A stretch of DNA of 64,000 bases from positions 77,783 to 141,782 of the forward strand of contig JAKQBN010000030.1 in assembly GCA_029559475.1 (NCBI GenBank). Direction: 5' to 3'. Shown piece after piece: positions 8,767 to 19,822 of this stretch. The stretch comes from a bacterium (GTDB lineage Bacteria; UBA4055). The notes below the pieces were generated by a model that saw only the letters and a program-made list of their open reading frames with translations, was not told the origin of the DNA and did no database searches. The position numbers were made by a program, and so were the translations under genes. The stretch's first letter is position 1. Each line of letters opens with the position of its first letter.

Positions 8767-9419
8767 CTCAAACGGCTGATTATGCCGTTATTTTTAAACC
8801 GGCAGGCCTTCCCTGTCAGCTTAAATCAGCATTCTCAGGTTATACTCTTGAATCAGAATTAAAACTCAAGCTGGGTAAGAATAAAATATTCTTTCCTCAC
8901 AGGCTCGATAAGATCACATCGGGACTTCTGATAGTAGCATTCGATAAAGATACTGTCGAATTTTTTAATAATGAGATCAGAAATAAACGACTCGGAAAAT
9001 ATTATCTTGCGCTGACTGAATCGAAGATAAATGATCCTCATACTCTTATAGGTTTACAAAAAAGATATATTAAAGTACACGATGACAATAGCGAGATCGT
9101 CAGAAGCGGAGGGCTTCCGTCATTTCTAGAAATTCTGTCTGTTGAACCCGCACCGGGAAATAATGAATGTTTTCATGTGCTGATCAGGCTTCTGACAGGC
9201 AGGATGCACCAGATCCGCGTTATGCTTGCGGATATGGGGATACCGTTATGCGGTGACAGGCTTTACAATCCCGGATCAAAATATAAAGAATTTTATCTTG
9301 AATCAATAGTGCTGAAATTCACTGATCCGGAAAATATTGAACAGCGTTTTTATTATAAAAACCCTAAGAGAATAATTGAAATAAGCGAAACTATAAAAGC
9401 TTTTTTAAACACTTTATGA
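8745..9419 (+). CDS. RluA-family pseudouridine synthase
   Basis: 224 aa. The catalytic motif HRLDKITSGLLIVA places the nucleophilic Asp at residue 55. LGKYYLAL and LLTGRMHQIRVMLADMGIPLCGDRLY are also RluA-family signatures. No S4 domain is present, so it is a minimal RluA/RluC/TruC-like enzyme; which rRNA or tRNA uridine it modifies is not evident. It starts 22 nt inside the epimerase gene and ends 11 nt before the convergent PEGA-FGE gene. No terminator is obvious in that short gap. Confidence 0.88.
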   Translation: MEKPEILAQTADYAVIFKPAGLPCQLKSAFSGYTLESELKLKLGKNKIFFPHRLDKITSGLLIVAFDKDTVEFFNNEIRNKRLGKYYLALTESKINDPHTLIGLQKRYIKVHDDNSEIVRSGGLPSFLEILSVEPAPGNNECFHVLIRLLTGRMHQIRVMLADMGIPLCGDRLYNPGSKYKEFYLESIVLKFTDPENIEQRFYYKNPKRIIEISETIKAFLNTL

Positions 9420-9429
9420 CGGGATTTTA

Positions 9430-10746
9430 TTATCTCCTTACCGATCTTGCTATCCTGAACCCGCCATCACTGTCGGCAGATTCAGGTCCGGAGTGTGTGC
9501 GGGATTTATATCCTAAGTCGCTGAAAACCGGATCACTTTTATAGCTGCTGCCTCTCAGTACCCGGGAATATACATTTGGATCGCTTCCGTCCGCTCCTGT
9601 AGGATCGGTCTGATATTCGCTTTTATAATAATAACACCAGTCCCAGCACCATTCATAAACATTGCCGGTCATATCGTAAATTCCGAGTACATTCGGTCTT
9701 TTTGTTCCTGCGGGATGACTTCTTCCGTCTGAGTTTGAATAATGCCATGCGACTTCATCAATAATATCACTTCCGCTGTATTTATATCCTAAATAAATTG
9801 GTCCTCCGCCGGCAGCATATTCCCATTCAGCTTCGGTCGGCAGTCTGTATCCGTTTGCGGAAAAATCGCATTTTATATTCTCGCCACTGCCGCTGTAGCA
9901 TTTTTTTAGACCTTTCTTTTCGCTTAGTTTATTGCAGAACTCTACAGCATCATACCATGTTATGCTGTCAACAGGGAAATTGAATTCAGACTGTTTGAAA
10001 CTCCCCTCTCCGGTTACTGAATTATAGATCTCCTTTGTAACTTCGAACATGCCTATGTAGAAATCGCTCAGAGTCACTTTATGTAACGGTTTTTCTAATT
10101 CCTCATTATTGTTTCCCATAATGAAAGTACTGCCTTTTACCAGAACTTCCGAACCGTAATCCCTTTCAAGGTCCACATTGAACAACGTACTGTCCGTATT
10201 GACTTCGATCTTTTTGTTCATTTTATAATAACCCGGCCCTGATACCGACAGTTCATGCGTACCTGTTCTTAACTTTATATTTCTTCCGTATCGTATAGGT
10301 TTCCCGTCAACCGATATCTCAGAATTTTCAGGCTTTCCTGTAAAATTCACGGACAGTTCTGTGATCTTCATTTCTTCTCCCGTGCCTCTGATCTCAATAC
10401 CGTAAACAGTATTAGAATTCAGACTGAAAGGAAATGCGTGTTTTTTTGTATCATAACCTTCTTTTTTGAAAATTATATCCCTGCTGTCCTGCTGCATATA
10501 AACAAAGTATATACCGTCCCTGTAATCGTGTTTTTCGTATCCCTGACCGTCGAACTGAAGATCTGAGATATCGCTATAGACCTTCAGGATCGCACACCAC
10601 TGCCCGAATATATCTTTTTGACCGTATTTTTGTGCCGAAAGGTCACCGGTGATCTGCTCTATATTTTTTGCGATCTCGAACTGAGCCCCGAATGATACAC
10701 CTGCCATTAATAATACAATACTGACTGATAATAGTTTAAAGCTCAT
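9430..10746 (-). CDS. Secreted PEGA/FGE-like protein (paralogue 2)
   Basis: 438 aa from ATG 10746, which overlaps the stop of the upstream paralogue as ATGA. A longer frame from 10833 would lie inside that gene and lose the signal peptide, so I rejected it. Signal peptide MSFKLLSVSIVLLMAGVSFGAQ. Residues ~20-130 are the N-terminal domain shared with paralogues 3, 5 and 6 (AQKYGQKD, WCAILKVYSD, YFVYMQQDSRDIIFKKEGYD). One PEGA-like module follows (~128-195), then the FGE-like domain (~200-435; GSTFIMGNNNEE, GYRLPTEAEWEYAAGGG, DMTGNVYEWCWDW, RVLRGSSY). No cysteine lies in the RVLRGSSY-GFR segment, so the formylglycine-generating activity of SUMF1 is not expected. Last gene of the long minus-strand run. 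Confidence 0.85.
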   Translation of the reverse strand: MSFKLLSVSIVLLMAGVSFGAQFEIAKNIEQITGDLSAQKYGQKDIFGQWCAILKVYSDISDLQFDGQGYEKHDYRDGIYFVYMQQDSRDIIFKKEGYDTKKHAFPFSLNSNTVYGIEIRGTGEEMKITELSVNFTGKPENSEISVDGKPIRYGRNIKLRTGTHELSVSGPGYYKMNKKIEVNTDSTLFNVDLERDYGSEVLVKGSTFIMGNNNEELEKPLHKVTLSDFYIGMFEVTKEIYNSVTGEGSFKQSEFNFPVDSITWYDAVEFCNKLSEKKGLKKCYSGSGENIKCDFSANGYRLPTEAEWEYAAGGGPIYLGYKYSGSDIIDEVAWHYSNSDGRSHPAGTKRPNVLGIYDMTGNVYEWCWDWCYYYKSEYQTDPTGADGSDPNVYSRVLRGSSYKSDPVFSDLGYKSRTHSGPESADSDGGFRIARSVRR

Positions 10747-12701
10747 TTTATGACGTCCGAAAAATTTCTTGCGACTCTGAAACCTTTTATCACGCTTCTG
10801 CTCTCGGGACTGCCCGAATATCTGCCGGTGCATTTTAAGTATCCGTCAGTAACATTATCCATCCAGTGACCGCCCCTCAAAACTCTTGGCGTTATATCCT
10901 TTGAATCAGGTCCTTTCTGGTCTGCTGATTCTGCATCTGAATAGTAATCATATCTGTCCCAGCACCATTCTTCCATATTGCCGCTCATATCATAAATACC
11001 GAGCTCATTAGGTTTTTTACCCGCAACCTTCTTTGTTGATTTATCATTATTCCCTGCATACTCTGCAACTTCATTAATGTCTTTGCTTCCCGAATATTCA
11101 AACCCTTCGCTTTTATTTCCGCCCCTCGCGGCGTATTCCCATTCGGCTTCGGTAGGAAGCCTGTAACCGTCTGCTTTGAAATTACATATGATATTGTCGC
11201 CTGAGCCGCTGTAACACTTTTCCAGCCCTTCTTTCTCACTCAGTTTATTGCAGAATTCTACAGCCTCATACCAGCTTAACTGATCAACAGGATTATTTTC
11301 ACCTTTGAATTCGCTCGGATTCTTCCCTGTCAGCTCCTGATATTGAGCCTGGGTAACTTCTGTTTTGCTTATATAATAATCATTTAATGTTACATCGTGG
11401 GGCGGGCCCTCGTCGCTCCACATATTGCTCCCCATTTGAAATTTACCTCCCTCGACGAAAACAAAATCCTTTCCTGCGTCATAACCTTCTTCAAGTTTAA
11501 TTTTCTTATTTATTTTAGCATCTTTCGTGACTATAACATCTTCAGCAGCTGTTTTAAAACCCTTTTTGCTGACTTTCAGCCTGTATGTGCCGGCAGGTAC
11601 ATTTGAGAAGGATTTTGACCCTGTGGACGTATATTTTTCTCCTCCTGCCTCAGAAAGTTCGATATTTGCGCCTTCAGGTATTACTGTTATTTGTACCGTT
11701 CCTGTAAAAATCTGAGGGAAAAGATCTATGGTCTTTTTTTCGTTCCTTTTTAGGCTTATTTTTTTTTCAACAGGCTGAACTTTACTCATTTCAATTTTTA
11801 CAGAGTGTTCTTTTGGCGGCAATTTTATATTTTTATATTCTGTGATCTGTTGCCCGTTTAGATATACTTTCGCTTTTTCATGCGTGTTTATTGTCAAAGT
11901 TGCTCGTATATCGGCTAATTGGTAAGTTTTTTTCGTCTCCGGCCTTTTGATAATTACTGTTTCCTCTATATCTTCGTAGCCTTCAGGAGCATCAATCCTG
12001 ATCCTGTATGTTCCTTCGGGATGATATGCCGGCAATGGAGTTTCGCCGATCCTGATGCTGTCGATATAAACAACAGCGCCGGGGGGATTTGAGTTTATCT
12101 CGAACTTGGCATTTTGGATTTTTTCAAGTTTATATTCGAACATTGTTTTATCGGTGCTGACTTCAATTATTTTCTTATAAGTTTCATATCCTTCGCTTAT
12201 TACTTTCAGTTCATGTTTTCCGACAGTTGTTTTTATGCTTTTTACACTGCCTTTTTCACTTCCGTCAAGAAATATGTTCGAATTTTCAGGCTCACCGATA
12301 AGGTTTATGGTAATATCTTCGATCTTTTTTTCTTCCCCGACTCCGGAAACTTCCAGAATATAAACCTTGTTGGATGCAAGCTGACGGGGGAACTGGTGTT
12401 TGAGAGAAATAAAGTCTGTTTTTATGAACTCGAGCATGCGGCTGCCGGGCTGCATGTAAACATGATAAATTCCATTGCCCATGTATTCCGACTTATCTAA
12501 TGTCATGCTCTTGAAAGCAAGATTTTCAATATCTGTCTTGACCTTTAAGATCGCCACATAGTCGCCGTTATGATCCTTATAGCCGTATCTTTGGGCCGTT
12601 ATACTGCCTGTATCCTCGTAAACATCCTTCACGATCTTGAATTGTGCTGAGAAGGTCAATACTGTTATAAGAAATATTAGTATAAGCTTAACTTTTTTCA
12701 A
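10743..12701 (-). CDS. Secreted multi-PEGA/FGE-like protein (paralogue 3)
   Basis: 652 aa, the longest of the family. Signal peptide MKKVKLILIFLITVLTFSAQ. The shared N-terminal domain (~20-130) is followed by four PEGA-type modules (~133-195, 200-265, 270-332, 340-405; for example NPPGAVVYIDSIRIGETPL). The FGE-like domain occupies ~412-645 (VEGGKFQMGSN, TEVTQAQY, GYRLPTEAEWEYAARGG, DMSGNMEEWCWDRYD, RVLRGGHW). The single Cys in YLKCTGRY does not form the FGE pair. A 119-nt AT-rich gap separates it from paralogue 4, large enough for an internal promoter, though I cannot define one. Coupled to paralogue 2 by ATGA. Confidence 0.86.
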   Translation of the reverse strand: MKKVKLILIFLITVLTFSAQFKIVKDVYEDTGSITAQRYGYKDHNGDYVAILKVKTDIENLAFKSMTLDKSEYMGNGIYHVYMQPGSRMLEFIKTDFISLKHQFPRQLASNKVYILEVSGVGEEKKIEDITINLIGEPENSNIFLDGSEKGSVKSIKTTVGKHELKVISEGYETYKKIIEVSTDKTMFEYKLEKIQNAKFEINSNPPGAVVYIDSIRIGETPLPAYHPEGTYRIRIDAPEGYEDIEETVIIKRPETKKTYQLADIRATLTINTHEKAKVYLNGQQITEYKNIKLPPKEHSVKIEMSKVQPVEKKISLKRNEKKTIDLFPQIFTGTVQITVIPEGANIELSEAGGEKYTSTGSKSFSNVPAGTYRLKVSKKGFKTAAEDVIVTKDAKINKKIKLEEGYDAGKDFVFVEGGKFQMGSNMWSDEGPPHDVTLNDYYISKTEVTQAQYQELTGKNPSEFKGENNPVDQLSWYEAVEFCNKLSEKEGLEKCYSGSGDNIICNFKADGYRLPTEAEWEYAARGGNKSEGFEYSGSKDINEVAEYAGNNDKSTKKVAGKKPNELGIYDMSGNMEEWCWDRYDYYSDAESADQKGPDSKDITPRVLRGGHWMDNVTDGYLKCTGRYSGSPESRSVIKGFRVARNFSDVIK

Positions 12702-12820
12702 TTTTTACTTCCATAAACGATAAATTATAACTTTGAAAAGTTAATAAAAGAATTTAGATTTTGCAAATAAATAGATTAATATGTATTAAAGCATTGCCAC
12801 CGGTACAGAATTGTTAAGTT

Positions 12821-14206
<1,386 letters not shown>

Positions 14207-14239
14207 CTGTCCATATAAATTAGAACTTGCGAAACGGAA

Positions 14240-16063
14240 CTATGGATGACGAACTACACGAAAGCCGGTAGTAAAGATCTTTTTGTCAGGAGGATAATAG
14301 TTCTGGAGGGTGATCAGGCTGCCAGACTCGTCACCGGCTGAGCATCCGCCGCGAACAACCCTGATAGAGCCGTCTGCGTACCCGTCCCAGCACCATTCTT
14401 CAACATTTCCGCTCATGTCATGAATTCCAAGTTCGTTCGGTTTTTTCGTTTCTACGGGTTGAATGACGCCGTTTTCAGTATTGTTAAAACACCATCCGAC
14501 ATCGTTTATTGAATTGCTTCCTGAATATTTGTATCCTCCGCTCCTTTTCCCGCCTTTCGCCGCATATTCCCATTCTGCTTCGGTAGGAAGCCTGTAGCCG
14601 TTCGCGCTGAAATCGCAAATAATGCCTGAGCCGGACCCGCTGTAACATTTCTGCCGCATTTCCGTTTCGCTCAGTTTGTTGCAGAACTCGACCGCTTCGT
14701 ACCATGTAACTGATTCCACAGGCAGATCATCCCCTTTCGATCTGCTCGGATCATTTCCCATTAAAGTTTTCCACTGGGCTTGTGTCACCTCCGTTTTTCC
14801 TATATAAAAATCGCCAGCCTTATAGCCCTGAACCAACACATAATCTGAGCCGGGTTCGAGCTTAATGCCCTTTTTCTCGAACGCATCTGCAGTCAGGTTA
14901 ATTTCCTGAGTTACGTTCTTAAAGCCTTTTTTGCTTACCTTAAGATTATATACACCGACTGGTATATTTGAAAAAGTTTTTGAACCTTTATCAGAATATT
15001 TCTCCCGTCCGTCTTCAGTCAGTTCTATTTTAGCATCCGGCGGAATTACTTCTATCCGAATCGTTCCGGTTGAGATGACAGGAAAAAGATCAAGTGTTTT
15101 GTTTTCTTTCTTTTTGAGTATGAATATTTTTTCAAGAGGTTTTGATTTGTTCATTTCAACTCTGACCACGCACCTCTGCGGCGTTAATTTCAGATCTATA
15201 AGCTCGGTCAGCTGCACGCCGTTAAGATATACTTTAGCGTTTTCGTTCGTATTAATTGTCAGTGTGGCTCTAATATCGTTAAGCTGATATTTCTTTTTCG
15301 TTTCAGGCGTTGTTATTTCAATAGCCTCCTCGATATCTTCGTAATTTTCGAATGAAAGTCTTATTCTGTATGTTCCCGGAGGATAAAATGTTGAGACCGG
15401 CGTTCTTCCGATCTGAACTCCGTCTATATACGCCTTTGCTCCGGCAGGTTCGGAATCAATCAGGAGAGAGGCTTCTTCGATCCTTTCCATTTTATATTTG
15501 AACAACGTATTTGCTGGTTTAACTTCTATTGTATCAACAACCGATCGGAAGCCGTCTTTTGAAATTTTTAATTCATGCCTGCCTACCGAAGCCGTCAGAT
15601 TCGATATGCTGCCTTTATCCTCGCCGTCAAGAAATATGACCGCATTCTCAGGCTCAACAAGAATATTTATGGTTATATCTTCCATTTGCTGTTGATCGGC
15701 TACGCCGTTAATCTCGATCATATAAACCGTATTCGATTTCAGTTTGAAAGGAAATTCATGATTTTTTGGTATATAGCCGTCCTTTTTGAACTTGATATTC
15801 TTTGTTTCAGGCTGAAGATATACGAGGTATATACCTTCCTGGTAATAATCGTGTTTTTCATATCCCATGCTTTCAAACTGCAGCTCTTTAACATTCGTGT
15901 GAACTTTCAAAATCGCGCACCAGTTGCCGTTAACGTCTCTGTAGGCGTACTTCTGAGCTGCCGGATCACCTGAGAGCCCGGTAATATCTTTTACGATCTC
16001 GAACTGGGCGGAAAAAACCAGTGATACTATTAAGAAAATGAATATGGTTCTTATTACTTTCAT
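14240..16063 (-). CDS. Secreted multi-PEGA/FGE-like protein (paralogue 5)
   Basis: 607 aa with signal peptide MKVIRTIFIFLIVSLVFSAQ. The shared N-terminal domain (~20-130) and four PEGA-type modules (for example SEPAGAKAYIDGVQIGRTPV) precede a shortened FGE-like domain (~400-605). Its beginning has lost the usual GGxFxMG...ExPxHxV segment: VLVQGYKAGDFYIGKTEVTQAQW joins directly. GYRLPTEAEWEYAAKGG, DMSGNVEEWCWDGY and RVVRGG are kept. No Cys pair occurs in the last motif (RGGCSAGDESGS). It shares this shortening with paralogue 6, which suggests the two arose by duplication. 22 nt from paralogue 6. Confidence 0.86.
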   Translation of the reverse strand: MKVIRTIFIFLIVSLVFSAQFEIVKDITGLSGDPAAQKYAYRDVNGNWCAILKVHTNVKELQFESMGYEKHDYYQEGIYLVYLQPETKNIKFKKDGYIPKNHEFPFKLKSNTVYMIEINGVADQQQMEDITINILVEPENAVIFLDGEDKGSISNLTASVGRHELKISKDGFRSVVDTIEVKPANTLFKYKMERIEEASLLIDSEPAGAKAYIDGVQIGRTPVSTFYPPGTYRIRLSFENYEDIEEAIEITTPETKKKYQLNDIRATLTINTNENAKVYLNGVQLTELIDLKLTPQRCVVRVEMNKSKPLEKIFILKKKENKTLDLFPVISTGTIRIEVIPPDAKIELTEDGREKYSDKGSKTFSNIPVGVYNLKVSKKGFKNVTQEINLTADAFEKKGIKLEPGSDYVLVQGYKAGDFYIGKTEVTQAQWKTLMGNDPSRSKGDDLPVESVTWYEAVEFCNKLSETEMRQKCYSGSGSGIICDFSANGYRLPTEAEWEYAAKGGKRSGGYKYSGSNSINDVGWCFNNTENGVIQPVETKKPNELGIHDMSGNVEEWCWDGYADGSIRVVRGGCSAGDESGSLITLQNYYPPDKKIFTTGFRVVRHP

Positions 16064-16085
16064 ATTTTAAGTTCTGCCTTTTTTT

Positions 16086-17552
16086 TCATGGAAGCCGCAC
16101 TACACGAAACCCGATGTGGGAGCTTTTATATCGCATAGTGCTGCTGTCGCGCGATGTAAACCGGCTTTGAATTGCGTCCACCAGCCATGAACCGCCCCGA
16201 ATAACGCGCGTCGCCCCTTCTATGTCCCAGTCCCAGCACCATTCCCACACGTTTCCGCTCATATCGTATATTCCGATCTCGTTAGGTTTTTTAGTAGCTA
16301 CAGGTTTCGATTTTATTCCTGAATTCAGGTTGAACCATCCGACTTCTTCTATCGAATCGCTTCCGGAAAACTTATATCCCATACTCCGGCTTCCGCCTTT
16401 CGCAGCGTATTCCCATTCAGCTCCGGTAGGCAGCCTGTAGCCGTTCGCTTTGAAGTCGCATTTTATACTTGCCCCTGAACCGCTGTAGCATTTCTGAAGG
16501 CCTTCCATTTCACTCAGTTTATTGCAGTATTTTACAGCATCACTCCAGCTTATAGTCTCGACCGGAAGATCCTCCCCTTTGAACTCGCTCGGATCATTTC
16601 CCATCACAGCTTTCCACTGGGCTTGAGTCACTTCGGTTTTGCCGATATAGAACTCTCCTGTTCTAAAACCCCGCACAAGAATATAGTCTCCTCCCGGCTC
16701 ATTGGTCTTATCATTACTAACGCTCTTTAAATCTTGTATATCTGACTGTGAGTCTGAATTTGAATTTTTGAGGACATATGATCTTTTTGTTTCAGGCCCT
16801 TTTATTTCGATAGTCTCCTCGAAATCTTCATAGCTGCCGAGTGATAGTCTTACCCTGTATGTCCCTTCAGGGTAAAATGATGAGACCGGAGTTTTCCCGA
16901 TCTGAACTCCGTCAATATATGCGATTGCTCCGCCCGGTTCTGAATCAATTACGATTACAGCTTCCGCTATTCTGTCAAGTTTATATTTGAACAATGTGTT
17001 CTTCGGATCGACATGTATCGTTTCGGTTCGGGACTGATAACCATCCTTTGTTATTTTTAATTCGTGACGGCCTACGGATGTATTCAGACTTATTATTCCG
17101 CCCTTTTCATCTCCGTCGAGAGTGATGATAGAATTTTCAGGTTCAACGAGAATGCTGATGGTAATCTCTTCTATCTTTTGTAATTCTCCTGCGCCTTTGA
17201 GTTCGAGCATGTAAACAGTATTCGGTTTCAGTTTGAACGGGAAGTTATGGCTTTTTGTGATACTGCCTTCTTTTTTAAACTTGAGATTCTTAGTATCAGG
17301 CTGAAGATATACAAGATAAACTCCTTCACCTCTATAATCGTGCTTTTCATAGCCTATCCCTTCGAACTGAAGATCTTTTACATCAGTGTGAACCTTTAAA
17401 ATTGCGCACCACTGGCCGTTGACATCCTTGTAGCCGTACCTTTGAGCCGTGAGGTCGCCGGGAAGTTCCGTAACATCCTTCACTATCTCAAACTGGGCAG
17501 AGAACGACAATGCTGCTATAAAAAATATTAGTATAAACTTAATCTTTTTCAT
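16086..17552 (-). CDS. Secreted PEGA/FGE-like protein (paralogue 6)
   Basis: 488 aa from ATG 17552 (MKKIKFILIFFIAALSFSAQ signal peptide), preceded by AGAAG; an in-frame ATG 17570 only adds MSRSVN. The shared N-terminal domain (~20-130), two PEGA modules (SEPGGAIAYIDGVQIGKTPV in the second), a Ser/Asn/Asp-rich linker (~268-295) and a shortened FGE-like domain follow. The otherwise invariant RLPTEAEWEYA reads RLPTGAEWEYA. The RGGSW-GFR segment has no cysteine. It looks like paralogue 5 with two PEGA modules missing, the linker sitting where they would be. First of the five-gene array, directly downstream of the FlgT/LPP20-like gene at 17577. Confidence 0.86.
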   Translation of the reverse strand: MKKIKFILIFFIAALSFSAQFEIVKDVTELPGDLTAQRYGYKDVNGQWCAILKVHTDVKDLQFEGIGYEKHDYRGEGVYLVYLQPDTKNLKFKKEGSITKSHNFPFKLKPNTVYMLELKGAGELQKIEEITISILVEPENSIITLDGDEKGGIISLNTSVGRHELKITKDGYQSRTETIHVDPKNTLFKYKLDRIAEAVIVIDSEPGGAIAYIDGVQIGKTPVSSFYPEGTYRVRLSLGSYEDFEETIEIKGPETKRSYVLKNSNSDSQSDIQDLKSVSNDKTNEPGGDYILVRGFRTGEFYIGKTEVTQAQWKAVMGNDPSEFKGEDLPVETISWSDAVKYCNKLSEMEGLQKCYSGSGASIKCDFKANGYRLPTGAEWEYAAKGGSRSMGYKFSGSDSIEEVGWFNLNSGIKSKPVATKKPNEIGIYDMSGNVWEWCWDWDIEGATRVIRGGSWLVDAIQSRFTSRDSSTMRYKSSHIGFRVVRLP

Positions 17553-17576
17553 ATTTACACTTCTGCTCAAAAAAAT

Positions 17577-19796
17577 CTAAAAACTGAAATCTGTAATTCC
17601 TATTATACTTCCGTCCGGATTTTTTTCCGGCTGCCAGGATCTGACATATATCTTCGGCTTTTTAGGATCGCCTAAATCCATCATCAGGAAGAGATAGCCT
17701 TCATCTGCGTAATTTGAGGAATAATAATTCTGCTTTATCTGGATGCCGTATATCCTTTCACCGTTTCCTGCTTTTTTAATATCCGTGCTGTCGAACTGAA
17801 TGTTGATGAATTCGTTCGATTTGAATGCCGATCTCAGATTTTCAATATACTCGCTCTTGCTCAGCTTTGTATATCTTACTTTATCCTTGATCTGGTTCTG
17901 CATCTCGCCTATGTTCTTGGTCGGGTCGGGGTTGAGCATCTTTCCGATTATAATGATCGCGTTCTCGGCAAAAATATTATTTATGTAATCAAGCTGTTTA
18001 AGGCAGTATGCGGTCTTGTAGAACTCCATGAACTGAATGATCTGCATTTTCTCGGCGGCTGTGGCGAATGCGTCGCTTTTTTTAAGAATGTCGCCTATTG
18101 AAGTGTTTGACAGGCTGAACGAAAGATGGTCTATAAGAAGGTCTTTGTTGAATATGATGTTGACATCCTCCATCGTGGCTTTCGTATTGCCTTTGTGGGT
18201 GAATTTCATCGGAATGGATCTGACCGTTATCTGATCGTTGACGATAGCGGTTTTTAAATCGAAAGTATCGGACATCATCCTGGCGTTGCCGTATTTTATT
18301 ATGGAATTGAACGTCTTTAAGCCTTCGGGAGTGAAGAATTTATCAATCCCTTCGTATTTGCATGACTTTATCGCTTTTACGATCTCGGCGGTGATTGAAT
18401 TGCAATTGTCGATCTGATCCTGACTTAAGTCTGTTGCCTCGTAATTCTTCTTCTCGGCAGGTTCGATCTTAGGTAAAACACTGTCCTGTACATTAGAATT
18501 ATTAACGGCAGACACATTATTGATCCTGAAATTCTCGACTTTTACAACAGGTTCAGAAACGACCGGCTTTGCCTGTTTTGCGTTCAGAGGGACGATTATT
18601 CTCGAAGTTTCGAATCGCGCTCCTGCCACGCCTTCTATCACCCGATTGAGCGATTTATTAATGCAGCTTTGCTTTTCGTACCTGTATTCGACATCGAATC
18701 TAATCCTGTCAAGATTCTTTGCGTACTCTCCGTAGAATTCGCAGCTTCCCGTTCCGTTCCTTACCGGCTGTTCTATGCTTGAGTCGCTACCCATAAAATA
18801 CCTGTAGTCAAGATCCTGAACAGGGCTGTTTCTGAACTTTGCCGTGAAATACACCGTTTTTGAATCTTTTTCTTCCCTGATGTCATTGATCTCGAAACTT
18901 AAAGATTTCATTATCGAATTTATCTTATCGGGCAATGCGAGAGCAAGCATTTTACCGGAAAATTCTTCGGGAAGATCATTTATCTTTATGTTCTTGTAGT
19001 ACGGATAGCTTCTTAAAAGAGACAGCCCCCAGTAATAATATCTGACTGCGCTTCCGACATTTAGATCCTTTTCGTGCTTTACGGCCATTCCGAGATACTC
19101 TCCGATCATTCTCACTCTTTGATCGAACATCTTCGGCAACTCGTCTTTTTTTATATATTTTAATACTGTCTCGCCCTCGGTCTTCCTTTTAAAATACTGG
19201 TCGAAATCTGTTCTGTATGTGCATATATTCGATCTGGTGTAATCGAAAAGATCTTCGCTTTCATCAATCAGATCTGCAAAATTATCTTTTATATCAACAG
19301 CGATATTCTCGATAAGCTTATCAGTAGCTCCGTCTTCGGCTTTTTTCGCGCTTTTATCCGACATCTCCCCGAAATAATACTGTCCGGACAGCTTAATATT
19401 TTCAATGCTGTCAGCGCTTTTTTTCTTGAGCTCTTCGGATAGTTCTTTCAATTTTCTAAGAACTTCATCCTCATTGATGTCGAAAGTGACAACACACTTA
19501 ATATAGCCTTCGTTCCTGTCGAGAACCGGATATTCTTCTTTTACATTTCTAACATCTGCCTCGATCTTTGCGACGATAATGTCTTTCTGAAGCTCATAAT
19601 CTTTTATAACAGTTTCGCTTGAAATGAACATCGCGAAGTTCTCAAGTCCGTTCCTTACAGCTTCCTTTTTAAACTTTTCCTTTGCTCCCGAAATAGAAAG
19701 ATCATCCCCGAACCTGCCTTCAGCCGTACCCTGAATATTTTTCGGCCAGACTGAAAATAATAAGCTAAGTATCGCTACAAGTACCGTTTTTTTCAT
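17577..19796 (-). CDS. Large secreted LPP20/FlgT-like protein
   Basis: 739 aa with signal peptide (MKKTVLVAILSLLFSVWPK). Residues ~20-110 resemble the LPP20/FlgT N-terminal alpha-beta domain (GTAEGRFG, AKEKFKKEAVRNGLENF, VKEEYPVLDRNEGYIKCVVTFDI). The middle part is unassigned. The C-terminal ~150 residues (FMEFYKTAYCLKQLDYI ... YLFLMMDLGDPKKPKIYVRSWQPEKNPDG) match the C-terminus I know from Bacteroidetes LPP20-type secreted proteins. Function unknown; periplasmic or outer-membrane-associated by inference. It sits between an LPP20-like gene (26 nt upstream) and the PEGA-FGE array (24 nt downstream), so these are probably one transcription unit. Confidence 0.8.
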   Translation of the reverse strand: MKKTVLVAILSLLFSVWPKNIQGTAEGRFGDDLSISGAKEKFKKEAVRNGLENFAMFISSETVIKDYELQKDIIVAKIEADVRNVKEEYPVLDRNEGYIKCVVTFDINEDEVLRKLKELSEELKKKSADSIENIKLSGQYYFGEMSDKSAKKAEDGATDKLIENIAVDIKDNFADLIDESEDLFDYTRSNICTYRTDFDQYFKRKTEGETVLKYIKKDELPKMFDQRVRMIGEYLGMAVKHEKDLNVGSAVRYYYWGLSLLRSYPYYKNIKINDLPEEFSGKMLALALPDKINSIMKSLSFEINDIREEKDSKTVYFTAKFRNSPVQDLDYRYFMGSDSSIEQPVRNGTGSCEFYGEYAKNLDRIRFDVEYRYEKQSCINKSLNRVIEGVAGARFETSRIIVPLNAKQAKPVVSEPVVKVENFRINNVSAVNNSNVQDSVLPKIEPAEKKNYEATDLSQDQIDNCNSITAEIVKAIKSCKYEGIDKFFTPEGLKTFNSIIKYGNARMMSDTFDLKTAIVNDQITVRSIPMKFTHKGNTKATMEDVNIIFNKDLLIDHLSFSLSNTSIGDILKKSDAFATAAEKMQIIQFMEFYKTAYCLKQLDYINNIFAENAIIIIGKMLNPDPTKNIGEMQNQIKDKVRYTKLSKSEYIENLRSAFKSNEFINIQFDSTDIKKAGNGERIYGIQIKQNYYSSNYADEGYLFLMMDLGDPKKPKIYVRSWQPEKNPDGSIIGITDFSF

Positions 19797-19822
19797 TTGA
19801 GTCCTGCTTTATAAATTAAAAC

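Noticed and set aside
10747-10833. N-terminal extension of paralogue 2 to 10833
   Set aside because: It overlaps the upstream gene, is highly basic and would bury the signal peptide; the ATGA overlap at 10746 is the natural start.
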